A stretch of DNA of 64,000 nt from Dyadobacter luticola (GTDB lineage Bacteria; Bacteroidota; Bacteroidia; Cytophagales; Spirosomataceae): positions 1,736,001-1,800,000 of the forward strand of contig NZ_VCEJ01000004.1 of the NCBI RefSeq assembly GCF_005860805.1, in the 5' to 3' direction. Position 1 is the first letter of the stretch, and each line of letters starts with the position of its first letter. Below the pieces are notes generated by a model. It searched no databases, was not told the DNA's origin, and was given only the letters and a program-made list of their open reading frames with translations. Positions 26,706 through 36,061 of this stretch are shown here, piece after piece. The position numbers were made by a program, and so were the translations under genes.

Positions 26706-29050
26706 TGATGGAAACAAATAGCTTTTATTCAAATTTTATTGATGCATATCTCCTTAGAAAGCACCAATCCAATCTCAGAGTATATTTCGATGCTGCCGAC
26801 ACAATATCCTGTGTACAAGGCATTTACGACTTTTACGACAAATCATCAAAACAAATTCATAAAACGGATTTTTTAAAGAAAGAGGGGGTACTTGTACAGT
26901 CTCTTGCAACGATTGGTCTTTTGGGACAGGTTTATATGCTACTTCCACATCAGGAGGAATTTTTAAACAGCATGGAACGAAACTATGTAGAGTACGGACA
27001 TGTTTTTCGCAAAAAGTTAAAGGAGTTCCTGGGCGATATTATTCCCAAAGAACATGACTTGTCTCATGATGTCCAAAAACTTAGGGATAGTAACCAGACA
27101 GCATTAAAGATATTAACATCTCTCTTTCCGAACCACTGGGAATCAAGATTTTATGATTTTATCAAAGTTAAAAAATATATAGTCTTAGAAGTCGACCAGA
27201 ATGATACAGAAGATGACTCTACAATAACCGATCAGTTTCTTGATCTCGCCGCGGAAGCTTTTAGTTATTTTGAAGAGCGGCGACCAGACAAAACAATAAA
27301 TAACAAGGCTGACGCTTTGGCACTGGAGCTTTTTGCCCGTAAAGTGTATAAAGCCAACAGGCATTTTAGGTTTGGAGATAGAAAACCTGAAAGCAACGAG
27401 CTAATCATTCCGGTATTATTCGACAAAGATGGTCGCTTTACTAAGTTACTTCGGGAGAAGCCCAACCTGAGGCGTTTTTTTACGCTAACAATACATTCAG
27501 GAGCTGACGATAAAAGTGATATATGTCTTCTCCGCGAATCTAAATTCTTTTTCTGTATAAGCTTGTATGAAGCGAATAAGATCGAAATAAGCGCAACTAA
27601 CAGTTTGAGTGCCTACACAAGCATTTTACCCAAACATTCAGACAAACTTTATGAACTCGAGAACTATTTTCGTATTAATGAAACTTCAATTGGCAAGTTA
27701 GCCGACGGACAAGAGTTTGACCTTAATAAAATCAATAAGCAGCTTGAACAATATTTCAATCTAGAATTTATTGTAAACGTAATAATCCCTTGCTTTATTG
27801 ATACAGATCGGAGAAAGATCCTTGACCATCTTGCTAGAAACTATGTGTTACCGAACCACGTTTTATTTGAACCAGATATAAGCAAAACTATACAATACGA
27901 AACATTTATTTCAGAAATTTTCAATAACGTACGAGAGAAGACCGACCTGGCTTTGTCAAAGTATTCAAACAAATATGGATTTTTATTTGTTATGTTGCAT
28001 AGGTTGCCAAAGCTTTACGATGTCTTATCAAAATTTGAAAATGTCAGAAAATCCACATCTGACCTTTTTCATATAGTAAGCTTGACAAGGTTTTTCTTTC
28101 CGTCAACTTATGAGCAACAACTTTCCGATAAATTACTGAGCTTTGGTAGAATAGAACAATTAAAAGAGCAAAATTATATATCGGAAATTGCCAAGAATTT
28201 TCAAAAACAGCAACAGAACCCGTCATGTAACTATGAACTCTACGAAATTCTATCAATCTTGTGGCTATCAGGTAGTTATCATTTTGGATTCAGTATTTTT
28301 CATCTCGATTGTGAATATCCCTCATCAATATTGATGATCTTTGGTGCCCTGTTCGTGCGTGATGATGAAAGTTTCGAAAAAGGCTTCAACAGTAGAGAAA
28401 CACGTATTAGAAGGACAAATTTGATCATAGACCGTCTGAGAAACACTATTAATTTTGCCAGCACAGATTCTTTTAACGCGGTTCATTGCCATATGGCAAT
28501 TTCATATCTTAAATTTCAACTTGTCTCGCTTTACAACACTCGATTGTTTACAAAGGTAATTAAGGAAATGACTCATGAAGAGGCGCTAGAGGTAGAATGC
28601 TTGGTTGCCGACGTTTTAAGTGAAATTGGGATGGCGTATACGACATTGAATGAAAGCGACGTAGAAGATACCTATGCGTGGCTGTATCTTACTAATCTGA
28701 AAATCTATTTTACCGTTGAGTTAGGATCTGATGCTGACATGGATTCGATCTCGGATATGGTTAATTGGTTTATAAATCAGGATAAGTTTTATCCTACCTA
28801 TTGGCATTACAGGTATGACGACACGATTGCAAGATATTTTTATCGCCGTTCACTTGAAATTGTTCCTGACAGTGACGATATTATTAAACGGCAGATAAAA
28901 CTTGATCTGGCTTCTAACGCGTGGGGACGAGTTAAAAGGGCGTATGAAAATGCGAACAAAAATATTAATTTCCGGGATGTTTATGAAATAAATGGTTTCA
29001 AAGAACAAGTAGACAATTATTTTGCCTCTCTTCTTTCTATTAAAAACTAA
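26705..29050 (+). CDS. Unknown 781-aa protein with a PIN-like N-terminal start
   Basis: 781 residues, third and largest gene of the operon. Close to the N-terminus is 'LRVYFDAADTISCVQGIYDF', a hydrophobic strand followed by acidic residues that resembles the opening strand and first Asp of PIN-domain nucleases, then 'GLLGQVYMLLPHQEEFLNSM'. The remainder is helical, TPR/HEAT-like by eye, with no NTPase motif. If the PIN reading is right this would be a nuclease on a large scaffold; further acidic positions of a PIN site could not be placed with confidence. I know no named family for it. About 670 bases without a gene follow. Confidence 0.72.
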   Translation: MMETNSFYSNFIDAYLLRKHQSNLRVYFDAADTISCVQGIYDFYDKSSKQIHKTDFLKKEGVLVQSLATIGLLGQVYMLLPHQEEFLNSMERNYVEYGHVFRKKLKEFLGDIIPKEHDLSHDVQKLRDSNQTALKILTSLFPNHWESRFYDFIKVKKYIVLEVDQNDTEDDSTITDQFLDLAAEAFSYFEERRPDKTINNKADALALELFARKVYKANRHFRFGDRKPESNELIIPVLFDKDGRFTKLLREKPNLRRFFTLTIHSGADDKSDICLLRESKFFFCISLYEANKIEISATNSLSAYTSILPKHSDKLYELENYFRINETSIGKLADGQEFDLNKINKQLEQYFNLEFIVNVIIPCFIDTDRRKILDHLARNYVLPNHVLFEPDISKTIQYETFISEIFNNVREKTDLALSKYSNKYGFLFVMLHRLPKLYDVLSKFENVRKSTSDLFHIVSLTRFFFPSTYEQQLSDKLLSFGRIEQLKEQNYISEIAKNFQKQQQNPSCNYELYEILSILWLSGSYHFGFSIFHLDCEYPSSILMIFGALFVRDDESFEKGFNSRETRIRRTNLIIDRLRNTINFASTDSFNAVHCHMAISYLKFQLVSLYNTRLFTKVIKEMTHEEALEVECLVADVLSEIGMAYTTLNESDVEDTYAWLYLTNLKIYFTVELGSDADMDSISDMVNWFINQDKFYPTYWHYRYDDTIARYFYRRSLEIVPDSDDIIKRQIKLDLASNAWGRVKRAYENANKNINFRDVYEINGFKEQVDNYFASLLSIKN

Positions 29051-29718
29051 GATATTGCCCCGCCATCAACTCGTAAACAAGACCATCCAATTTTGTAATC
29101 TAGCGGGACTTACTTTTGCCATATAGATCATTATGTCGAGAGCCTAGAATAAAAATTGAGGCTGACTGTCATTGTCGATTGCACTTAGTATAACCGTCTA
29201 CATTTTTTCCGAGGGATTGGACGAGTAAATCAATCTGCTGCTCGTCAAGCTGTTCCAAATTTATGAACAAGCCGTATTCCATGGTTCACATCTTGGGTTC
29301 ACTTTTTCACTTAAAGCATAAAAAGATTTATTTAGTGCGATGCAACCGGTCATATCGCAATGAAAGCTCAGTAGTCGTCAAACACGTATCCATCTACCTT
29401 TGTATATCCTTTAAGGAGTAAGTACTTAGAGAAAGCCTTATCACCAAAATAGAGTTTAACGTACACTTTGATTAACCACTTGTGTCGGCTTCCAATCAAA
29501 TCTCTGGCTAGTCAACTTTCGAGCTTGTTCTTCCTTTTTGACATCGGTTACGTTGAATTCTTGCATGAAATAAATTTATCTTTATCCGGTGGCTGAGTGT
29601 TAAATATTACTGTGGTTGGGTGATAGCTTCTTGTATTGTTTTCGAATAGAAGATTATAAATAGTATATTTATAGACTATGTATCTAAGTCCCAATCTCCA
29701 CAAGCGACCTCAATTGAA
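29051..29718. other. Gene-poor stretch with coding debris on the minus strand
   Basis: No intact gene. On the minus strand two short open pieces look like remains of genes: one ends at 29368 and reads 'LIGSRHKWLIKVYVKLYFGD' then 'KAFSKYLLLKGYTKVDGY', and one at 29169-29282 reads 'MEYGLFINLEQLDEQQIDLL'. Both are closed by stops within 40-50 codons. I cannot name the parent families. Confidence 0.4.
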
Positions 29719-30405
29719 ATGCACTTAAATTCTATCGCCAGCGAAGGCAATTTCTTTGTGATATCCAGATTGCCTGGATTCCAAACAGATACATCACTGC
29801 ATTCGCAAATTGAATGTATCCTTGAAGATTCATATACAGATCCTGCTTCGCTTCTCGCGCGAGCCTATCAAAATAACAACGAGATCTACCTGTGTCACGA
29901 CGACGATGGACAGTTGTGCGGGTTTTATATGGTGGGGGAAAATCAGATCGCCGGTCAAAAGATCATTTACCTTGGACTAAGTGGCGTCGCAGAAGGCAAA
30001 AAAGGTTTAGGGATTGGCAAAATGCTTTATCGAGCGCATTATGAGGATCTTAAAAAACGCGCGCGCCAGACCAACCAAGACATAACTTGCTGGGCCACCA
30101 CCGCTTCGATCGGTGTTTACCAAGCGATGAAAAATATCTACGACAGCATTTCCCCCGACGGGCGATACTTTGAGATGGAGGAGCTCGCACTGGTTAATGC
30201 AATTGCTGCGTATAAGAACTTTAAAATGTCAACAAGCTTTCCATTCCTCGCCGAAAGAGCAGCAGATGGCACAAACTACTCGGCTAGTGAAGCCACCCGA
30301 TTGGCAACATTCACCTCCGGTCGGAATCACAACTTTTTTGAAGAAATCGACCTAGATGAAAAAGCTGGCGACCGGCTGTTATTAGTAGTGAGAGTGTTTG
30401 CTTAG
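29719..30405 (+). CDS. GNAT-family N-acetyltransferase
   Basis: 228 residues from the ATG at 29719. The acetyl-CoA-binding part is recognisable: strand 'KIIYLGLSGVAEGKKGLGIG' carries the Q/RxxGxG/A-type loop (KKGLGIGK) and is followed by a helix 'MLYRAHYEDLKKRARQ'. The C-terminal third is longer than in minimal GNATs. It is the first of five same-strand genes to 33707 (GNAT, GNAT, ATP-grasp, JmjC-type oxygenase, EamA exporter). In that context it probably acylates an amino group of a small product or intermediate; an N-acetylation for self-protection is another reading. Confidence 0.8.
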   Translation: MHLNSIASEGNFFVISRLPGFQTDTSLHSQIECILEDSYTDPASLLARAYQNNNEIYLCHDDDGQLCGFYMVGENQIAGQKIIYLGLSGVAEGKKGLGIGKMLYRAHYEDLKKRARQTNQDITCWATTASIGVYQAMKNIYDSISPDGRYFEMEELALVNAIAAYKNFKMSTSFPFLAERAADGTNYSASEATRLATFTSGRNHNFFEEIDLDEKAGDRLLLVVRVFA

Positions 30406-30445
30406 AAAGATTTTTGCATCTGAATCTCAACACCTTTTTTGTACG

Positions 30446-30970
30446 ATGAAAATTAGAATGGCAAAAGATGCCGACCTTCCTCAAATATTGGAAATTTGGT
30501 ACGAAGGACTGGCTGATCATTTCCCGGAGTTAAATGGACGCGAACGATATAGTAAAAAGTTCAGCGCCAACTTTAAAACGAGAGCTGATTTTCATTTCTG
30601 GGTTGCGGAAAAAAATGAAATACTTATTGCTTACCAATCACATTTACCGGCTACCAATCATCCTGCTAAATTTGACTTTTACGCTGAAACAAGCATTTAT
30701 GTGAGAAGATCTTACCGTGGCAGCCGCGCAGCTTTTTACCTGTATCGGAACTCCCTAGATTATTTGAAACAACATACGGATATCACATTTCTAATTGGAT
30801 ATATCGCCCTAGAAAACTCCGCAGCGTTAAGGCTTGCGACGCATTTCGGATATGAAATTGTCGGCAATATTGGACCAGCAAAAAAAAACGCTTTCGAAAT
30901 TGGGGAAAGACTTATTGTTGTCAACAATCTTTGTAAAATTGAGGACTTGCAGCAAGATCCTTTTGGATAA
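30446..30970 (+). CDS. GNAT-family N-acetyltransferase
   Basis: 174 residues from the ATG at 30446, chosen because 'MKIRMAKDADLPQILEIW' is the classic GNAT beginning; the upstream TTG start overlaps the previous gene. The CoA-binding segment is 'ETSIYVRRSYRGSRAAFYLY' (RRSYRGSRAA in place of the QxxGxG loop), and 'ALENSAALRLATHFGYEIVG' is the usual C-terminal NxxAxxLyexxGF motif. This is the phosphinothricin-acetyltransferase-like branch, which acetylates free amines of amino acids or amino-acid-like antibiotics. It lies 40 bases after the first GNAT and 52 bases before the ATP-grasp gene, so it is part of the same unit. Confidence 0.87.
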   Translation: MKIRMAKDADLPQILEIWYEGLADHFPELNGRERYSKKFSANFKTRADFHFWVAEKNEILIAYQSHLPATNHPAKFDFYAETSIYVRRSYRGSRAAFYLYRNSLDYLKQHTDITFLIGYIALENSAALRLATHFGYEIVGNIGPAKKNAFEIGERLIVVNNLCKIEDLQQDPFG

Positions 30971-31022
30971 ATACCGCCAATCTCATTTCGATTTAGTATG
31001 AAAAACTTAAAGTACAACCACA

Positions 31023-31877
31023 ATGCGATCTTTTTATTGCATTTACAATTCGTCCGGTGACAGCCGTAACATTGCGGCTCGAGTTCAGGCACTTCGCAAG
31101 GCTTGTACGGAAGAAGAAATTCACTTCATAGCACTTGATCAGCATTCTATCGATTTTTCTAGGCTGCCCGAACCAGAGAAAGGCGACGGTATATATAATT
31201 GTTCTAGAGATGGAATGCTATTGGAAAGGGTCTTTATTCAAAGAAAACTCCGGACGTTTTACAATTCATTCCCGGAAGCAGGGGTTATTGAAATATCAAA
31301 TTATTGGAGCATTTTGCACGATAAATCAGATATCCCCACACCTAAAACTGTATGGATTGGGACCAATGACAGGACTATTCTCAGCAATTACGTTGACTAC
31401 CTAAAGGGTTTTCCGATTATTATTAAATGCTATGGAGGGACCGGCGGGATAGGTGTGATAAAAGTGGATTCCTTTTCTAGCCTTTACAGTTTGGCGGATT
31501 ATCTAACCGCAATTCAAACTCGTTTTGCATTGAGGGAGTTCATTCCATCTACTTCATGCGAACGCCTGGTGGTTCTCGGTAACGAAGTAATAGCTGCCGT
31601 CAGTCGACCAATTGTGAAAAATGACTTTCGGAGCAGCAGTTTTGATATTGCAGTTAATAAACTGGACACTGATGAGATATTGGAAAGTATTGCGGTCAGA
31701 TCTGTAAATCAAGTCAATCTTAGCCTTGGAGGTGTCGATATTATCACTGATAGCAGGGACGGGCAGTCATATCTGCTGGAAGTCAACTTTCCATTTAATT
31801 TCATACCCACACAGGAAACAACTGGGGTCAATATTCCTGGCAAAATGATCAAGTGGCTTTTTTCAAAACAAATCTAA
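31023..31877 (+). CDS. ATP-grasp ligase (RimK/glutathione-synthetase-like)
   Basis: 284 residues. After an N-terminal pre-ATP-grasp part, the ATP-grasp core is clear: 'DIPTPKTVWIG' (linker), 'GFPIIIKCYGGTGGIGVIKV' (glycine-rich ATP loop with its Lys), 'RFALREFIPSTSCERLVVLG' (adenine pocket), 'IAAVSRPIVKNDFRS' (RimK-like substrate segment), and metal ligands in 'GGVDIITD' and 'YLLEVNFPFNF'. The last motif has FPFNF where RimK proteins have NxxPGF. These enzymes join a carboxylate, activated as acyl phosphate, to an amine and make peptide, amide or ester bonds. Its stop is one base before the next gene, a JmjC-type oxygenase. Graspetide-type macrocyclase activity is possible, but no precursor peptide is visible nearby. 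Confidence 0.88.
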   Translation: MRSFYCIYNSSGDSRNIAARVQALRKACTEEEIHFIALDQHSIDFSRLPEPEKGDGIYNCSRDGMLLERVFIQRKLRTFYNSFPEAGVIEISNYWSILHDKSDIPTPKTVWIGTNDRTILSNYVDYLKGFPIIIKCYGGTGGIGVIKVDSFSSLYSLADYLTAIQTRFALREFIPSTSCERLVVLGNEVIAAVSRPIVKNDFRSSSFDIAVNKLDTDEILESIAVRSVNQVNLSLGGVDIITDSRDGQSYLLEVNFPFNFIPTQETTGVNIPGKMIKWLFSKQI

Positions 31878-31878
31878 C

Positions 31879-32682
31879 ATGCCTCCAACCAAGTTTCAGT
31901 CCTGCGTCGAGCTAACGCCCGATATTAAACGGATCGAATATATATCAGCGGAATATTTCCTGTCGCACAAGTACAACTTGGTCACAAAGGGTATACCTTT
32001 CGTTGTCCGGAATTTTTTTGATATAGTTGATCGGGACACATTATTTCGCTTTCTCCGGACCAGTTTTGAAGGAAAAAATCTAACCGTCCGGAGCCATTCG
32101 ACTATTCAGGAATATGCACATAAAAGGACTTATAGCCAGATCGACATGATCGACTATATTGAGATGCTTGGTATGGACAGACAAGAAGTAATTCCATATG
32201 CAGCAAATAACAGTCTTGGATTTGAAAATTTCAACTCCCTCCATCTGACATTTCCATTCCCGGACCTAAAAAACCAATTAGAAGATCCTAAGATATGGAT
32301 CGGAGCTGCTGGCACTTCAACGCCTCTGCACATGGACAGTTGCGACAATTTTTGTTATCACCTGCTGGGCTCGAAGAAGTGGATAATTTTTTCCATTCGG
32401 GACTGCGAATACCTATACTTGGAAAGAAATTCATATGGTACCTCCGCCAACCCGCTCTCCGAATTTTCGACAAGCCGACTTAATATAGACTATCCCGACC
32501 ATGAAACATTTCCATTGTTCAAGCACGCTGCCGCCTTTGAACTTACTTTGGAAGCTGGGGAATTGTTATACCTGCCTTACGGATGGGCCCACTCGGTGAA
32601 AAATCTTACAACATCTGCCATGATCAACATTTGGTTCAGGTTGGACGGTTATATCCCGCTGCTGCTTCGAAAGACAAAGTAG
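31879..32682 (+). CDS. JmjC/cupin_8-type Fe(II)/2-oxoglutarate-dependent oxygenase
   Basis: 267 residues. The family order is present: 'IPFVVRNFFD' near the start, 'WIGAAGTSTPLHMDSCDNFC' with the HxD iron ligands, 'YHLLGSKKWIIFSIRDCEYL' (Lys/Thr for 2-oxoglutarate), and 'AGELLYLPYGWAHSVKNL' with the third iron ligand His. These enzymes hydroxylate amino-acid residues or small molecules. Translation is coupled to the ATP-grasp gene (one base between stop and start). In this setting it likely hydroxylates the ligase substrate or product. The substrate cannot be named. Confidence 0.9.
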   Translation: MPPTKFQSCVELTPDIKRIEYISAEYFLSHKYNLVTKGIPFVVRNFFDIVDRDTLFRFLRTSFEGKNLTVRSHSTIQEYAHKRTYSQIDMIDYIEMLGMDRQEVIPYAANNSLGFENFNSLHLTFPFPDLKNQLEDPKIWIGAAGTSTPLHMDSCDNFCYHLLGSKKWIIFSIRDCEYLYLERNSYGTSANPLSEFSTSRLNIDYPDHETFPLFKHAAAFELTLEAGELLYLPYGWAHSVKNLTTSAMINIWFRLDGYIPLLLRKTK

Positions 32683-32750
32683 AAATAATACCTCACGCGC
32701 ATTTCTCTGCAAAAATCTAATTTCTTTTTTTGGCATAGTTATCCTTGAAC

Positions 32751-33707
32751 ATGTCCTTGAATAGAGATCCCCTGACTCAGTTCACTTCGCTGAAAAGTTT
32801 TGGACTTGGTAACAAATGGACTGTCAGTTTGTTGCTTGTACTATCACTGACATTCTATAATTATTGTGTCGAACTATTGACGGATGCTGGGATCAAAACG
32901 GAGCAAATTTTGTTTTACAGAGGCAGCAGTGCATTAATCTTGGGAATTTTCATACCAATTTTTACAGGAAGGTCACTTTGGCCAGAATCTGTGAAGCCGC
33001 AAATTATTCGCTTGTGTCTGAATGGGATAGCTTCTTACCTAGTTATCATTTCTTTTTCGTATTTAAGCGCATCGACAGTTGTGCTGGTCAGTAGAACGGA
33101 TGTTCCGATCTTGATATTTTTCTCGATTATCAGCGGAGCAAAAAAAAGCGATCTCCAATTTTGGCTATCTTTCTGGGCTGTCGCGATCATTATATTTCTT
33201 GTTTTTGATGCTAAGTTTATCGATGAGGAGCCTATTGGTTTTTTGTATGCATTTGGCGGGGTTGCATTCACATCGGTCGGTTATATGCTTGTAAAGAATT
33301 CTTCAAAAAGAGAGAACATTTATGTCATTAGCAATGTTTTCAGTCTCAGTAATCTTTTGCTAGGAGCGCTGATCATCACCCTCACGAACGGAAGCTTTGC
33401 AATTAGCAGTAAGACCTATTGGATTTTTCTTTTGAGCGCGGTAAGTCAGATATGTGTTTACTCTCTCGGCATAGCTCTTTACAAATGGTATAACATCGAG
33501 CGAGCCCGAATTCCTTTTATTATTGCGGGGCTATTCGTCATGATATTGGAGATGATCGTCGAGCACAAATTTTTCAATACTTCACAAATTGCATTGTCAA
33601 TTCTGATAACGGGCATGCTGCTCACTATTGTCCTGAATCCGGCATCCCCCCAAAACAGTTTCCAAAGAAAAGTAAACGCGATCCGAAATACTTCAGCTAA
33701 AAAATGA
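32751..33707 (+). CDS. EamA/DMT-family membrane exporter
   Basis: 318 residues from the ATG at 32751. About ten hydrophobic segments in two repeats, as in EamA transporters: 'WTVSLLLVLSLTFYNYCVEL', the helix 3-4 region 'RGSSALILGIFIPIFTGR', 'YLSASTVVLVSRTDVPILIF' with the typical 'R..P' of repeat 1, and 'ALYKWYNIERARIPFIIAGL' in repeat 2. EamA proteins export amino acids, small metabolites or drugs. It follows the oxygenase by 68 bases and is the likely exit route for the product of the GNAT/ATP-grasp/JmjC set. Confidence 0.87.
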   Translation: MSLNRDPLTQFTSLKSFGLGNKWTVSLLLVLSLTFYNYCVELLTDAGIKTEQILFYRGSSALILGIFIPIFTGRSLWPESVKPQIIRLCLNGIASYLVIISFSYLSASTVVLVSRTDVPILIFFSIISGAKKSDLQFWLSFWAVAIIIFLVFDAKFIDEEPIGFLYAFGGVAFTSVGYMLVKNSSKRENIYVISNVFSLSNLLLGALIITLTNGSFAISSKTYWIFLLSAVSQICVYSLGIALYKWYNIERARIPFIIAGLFVMILEMIVEHKFFNTSQIALSILITGMLLTIVLNPASPQNSFQRKVNAIRNTSAKK

Positions 33708-34270
33708 CGCTTTAATTTTACGCTTTTCAATGTGGAATCCCTATCACAGTTGTTATGGTCGACGTAATGTCTCATGAATGTGGCACTACCTGTGGGTGCT
33801 TATAATTTCTGTACACAGTCACAGTGCTTGTAATGAAACAAAGAATAGATTTATGGGAGGGCTTGTTGCTGCACTGACTATGATAATCTCGATGACGTAC
33901 CTCTGGATAGTTTGATCCAATGCGGTGTGCTTGAAAATTTGAATTTGACATTAGGGTAAAAGTTTCAATAAAATCAGCGTGAGCGTTTGGCAGAAAAGAA
34001 TTTACCAATGTGTTGCTAGTAATCACGGACGTGCTTTCAAAAATGAATCAGTCTTTGCTTGTGATTGCATTTAGGAAGGTTCCGCGTCAAAAGGGACTGA
34101 TATGAATCCGTAGTAATTGTATTTAACTGGCCAATTAGGAGGCAAATACGACTTGATCAACGTTCTTTTGGCTACCCTATCAAATAAAGCAGATGTTCAA
34201 TATCGTCATTAAACATCCAAAGAATACTTTAAATTTTGATGGCTTCTTCCTCCCATGGCGGTGGCAAAAC
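33708..34270. other. Gene-poor stretch after the exporter
   Basis: No supported gene. A 46-codon plus-strand frame from 33778 encodes one or two hydrophobic stretches ('LVAALTMIISMTYLWIV') but has no family features, and the minus-strand frames look random. No convincing terminator or RNA structure was seen. Confidence 0.4.
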
Positions 34271-34795
34271 TTATTCATAACATGTTGGAATTGATAGGAG
34301 ATATCCACTTCCGTCTTCGTAAAAGGTGTCCCAACCTGATTTTTCATGAGCCATTTTTGCAGTAATATTTTTAAAGGATACCCATCCAACCAAATAATCT
34401 GAATTAATACTGGCAGTTTTCCTCAATAACGCTAACATTTGCTTTGCATAGCCCTTATTCATAAAATCCTCGTCGACTGCCGCCTGAGTGAAATATGAGT
34501 ACCTACCATCCGGGATGTTGCCTTGACGAATTAATTCTTTAATAATGTTTTGCCTTGAAATTACTTTTTCCACGGGGTATCGTGAGCTAGTTATATAGTA
34601 ACCACATAATGTCCTCCCGCTACCTATTGTCACAACTGCACATGACTCGTTGATCATAAATTCAACTTCGCTTGCTGCAAGCCTGTTAGTTAGAAATCCT
34701 CGCTCAAAGCGGTTTGAGTGGTAATAGTTATTGAATTTCTCGTTAAGAGCCAGAATGTTTTCAATATCTTCAAATTTTGCTAAACGAATTTCCAT
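34271..34795 (-). CDS. GNAT-family N-acetyltransferase
   Basis: 174 residues beginning 'MEIRLAKFEDIENILALN', a standard GNAT start. The acetyl-CoA-binding part is 'YFTQAAVDEDFMNKGYAKQM' (V..xxNKGYAKQML in place of QxxGIG), then 'VGWVSFKNITAKMAHEKSGW'. It is encoded on the opposite strand to the 29.7-33.7 kb cluster and converges with it. It may be a self-protection enzyme for that pathway or an unrelated accessory gene. No neighbour is close enough for an operon. Confidence 0.78.
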   Translation of the reverse strand: MEIRLAKFEDIENILALNEKFNNYYHSNRFERGFLTNRLAASEVEFMINESCAVVTIGSGRTLCGYYITSSRYPVEKVISRQNIIKELIRQGNIPDGRYSYFTQAAVDEDFMNKGYAKQMLALLRKTASINSDYLVGWVSFKNITAKMAHEKSGWDTFYEDGSGYLLSIPTCYE

Positions 34796-35230
34796 GGATA
34801 GAATGACTATTTAGAATTGAGTAAAGTGTCAATGCCTGGAGATGTTTCGCTCAATAGTACAATATTAAATTGATTTTGCTTAAAGTTAGAAAATTAGCTT
34901 GATACTAAGAAATAGTTTTGGTGAACCTTCGTATCAGTAAACATCCCCTTCTCTACAATTAAAAGTGAATGTTTGAATTCTTGACATGAAAGAGCACAAC
35001 TGTCTCAAAATTTCGCCTCATAAGCCTATATATCGTGATTAACGCGGAGTTTATGAGACACGGAAGTCTTAGCTGGGCGCTCTCGAACCAGTATTTTAGA
35101 AATTCCAGCATACAGCCTACGCCTTTCCAAATCTGAAATATTAAGAGATGCTAACTTACCAGGACTAGTGTTGTCAACTTGCCCAAGGTGCGACTGAATG
35201 GTCTAACGTACCAATAAATATGGCGTCAGT
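34796..35230. other. Non-coding stretch
   Basis: No open frame with features on either strand. A loose inverted repeat (CTCATAA ... TTATGAG) lies at about 35010-35055 with a long spacer and is not a strong terminator. Confidence 0.35.
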
Positions 35231-35255
35231 TATATATCTCGCGGTTTCAAGCTAT

Positions 35256-35480
35256 CTAAATAAGCCCGTACCATATCCTCATAAGTACCCGAACTTTTAA
35301 ATTCGCAAACTCTAAACTACTAATCCTAAATAATCTGCTGGTGGATAAGTCCGACAGGAAAAATTCCTTAAATCCTTCACCTGCATATATTCTGTGTGAC
35401 TTCTTACCAATCCATCCCATCATCGGGATGTATCTGTCTATATCGAATTCATCAACTTCTTGGAAACTGTATTTAGCCAT
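35256..35480 (-). CDS. Small unknown protein, possibly frameshifted near its C-terminus
   Basis: 74 residues beginning 'MAKYSFQEVDEFDIDRYIPM', with 'GWIGKKSHRIYAGEGFKEFF' and a motif-like 'FLSDLSTSRLFRISSLEFAN'. The last dozen residues in this frame (VRVLMRIWYGLI) look random, while the neighbouring minus-strand frame continues as 'EFKSSGTYEDMVRAYLDSLK' and stops at about 35231, which reads more like a natural ending. A single-base shift near 35300 would join the two. Family not recognised; it may be a decaying gene. Confidence 0.5.
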   Translation of the reverse strand: MAKYSFQEVDEFDIDRYIPMMGWIGKKSHRIYAGEGFKEFFLSDLSTSRLFRISSLEFANLKVRVLMRIWYGLI

Positions 35481-36061
35481 GATCAGAACGTTTCCTGTAA
35501 TTAAATGATATCTCAGATAAAGGAAAACAAAATGATTCAGCAGCGGCTATCATTGAACTAAGGGTAAAATGGTAGCGGTTTCCGAGGATTAAAAAATCAA
35601 ACATTTCCATAGCTTCGCTTACTGTCTTCGATACCTTTTTGAGATACCATAAGCAGCCGATGCTGGTAATGTGCTATTTAACGGCCAAAAGCATATGGGC
35701 GAGGAAGTATGACGCTTTCGAATTCAATCTAGTGCGTCGCAATAGTACGGCGATTATGGGCACCTCGTCCATGATCATAACCGGATTTATGCCAGCCGGA
35801 TAGGCGGGGTCCAGGATCTTGGGAGCAAAAAAAATAATAAAGAAGCTTACAACGACGTATTTCAAAAAAAATAAATTAATATTAATCAACTAATCAAAGA
35901 TCAAATAGCTTATAAGGAATTGGCCCGTGGGACACAAATCTTGCGGCCAGACCTACTTCCATCAAAGCCTCTCAATGCAATCAACAGGGCCACGGGTCCC
36001 GCTCAAAAATACAGCGGGATTCGCTTTCATTGTTTGCATTTGTGCTTATTGATACTATCTA
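35481..36061. other. Non-coding stretch before the SRAP gene
   Basis: No supported gene; the 71-codon minus-strand frame at 35674-35889 is hydrophobic at one end only and has no family features. A 7-base inverted repeat (CCCGTGG at 35924-35930, CCACGGG at 35990-35996) is separated by about 60 bases and may be the base of an RNA stem, without further support. Confidence 0.35.

Noticed and set aside
35674..35889. 71-codon minus-strand frame as a small membrane protein
   Set aside because: One hydrophobic stretch only, no family and no neighbours in support.
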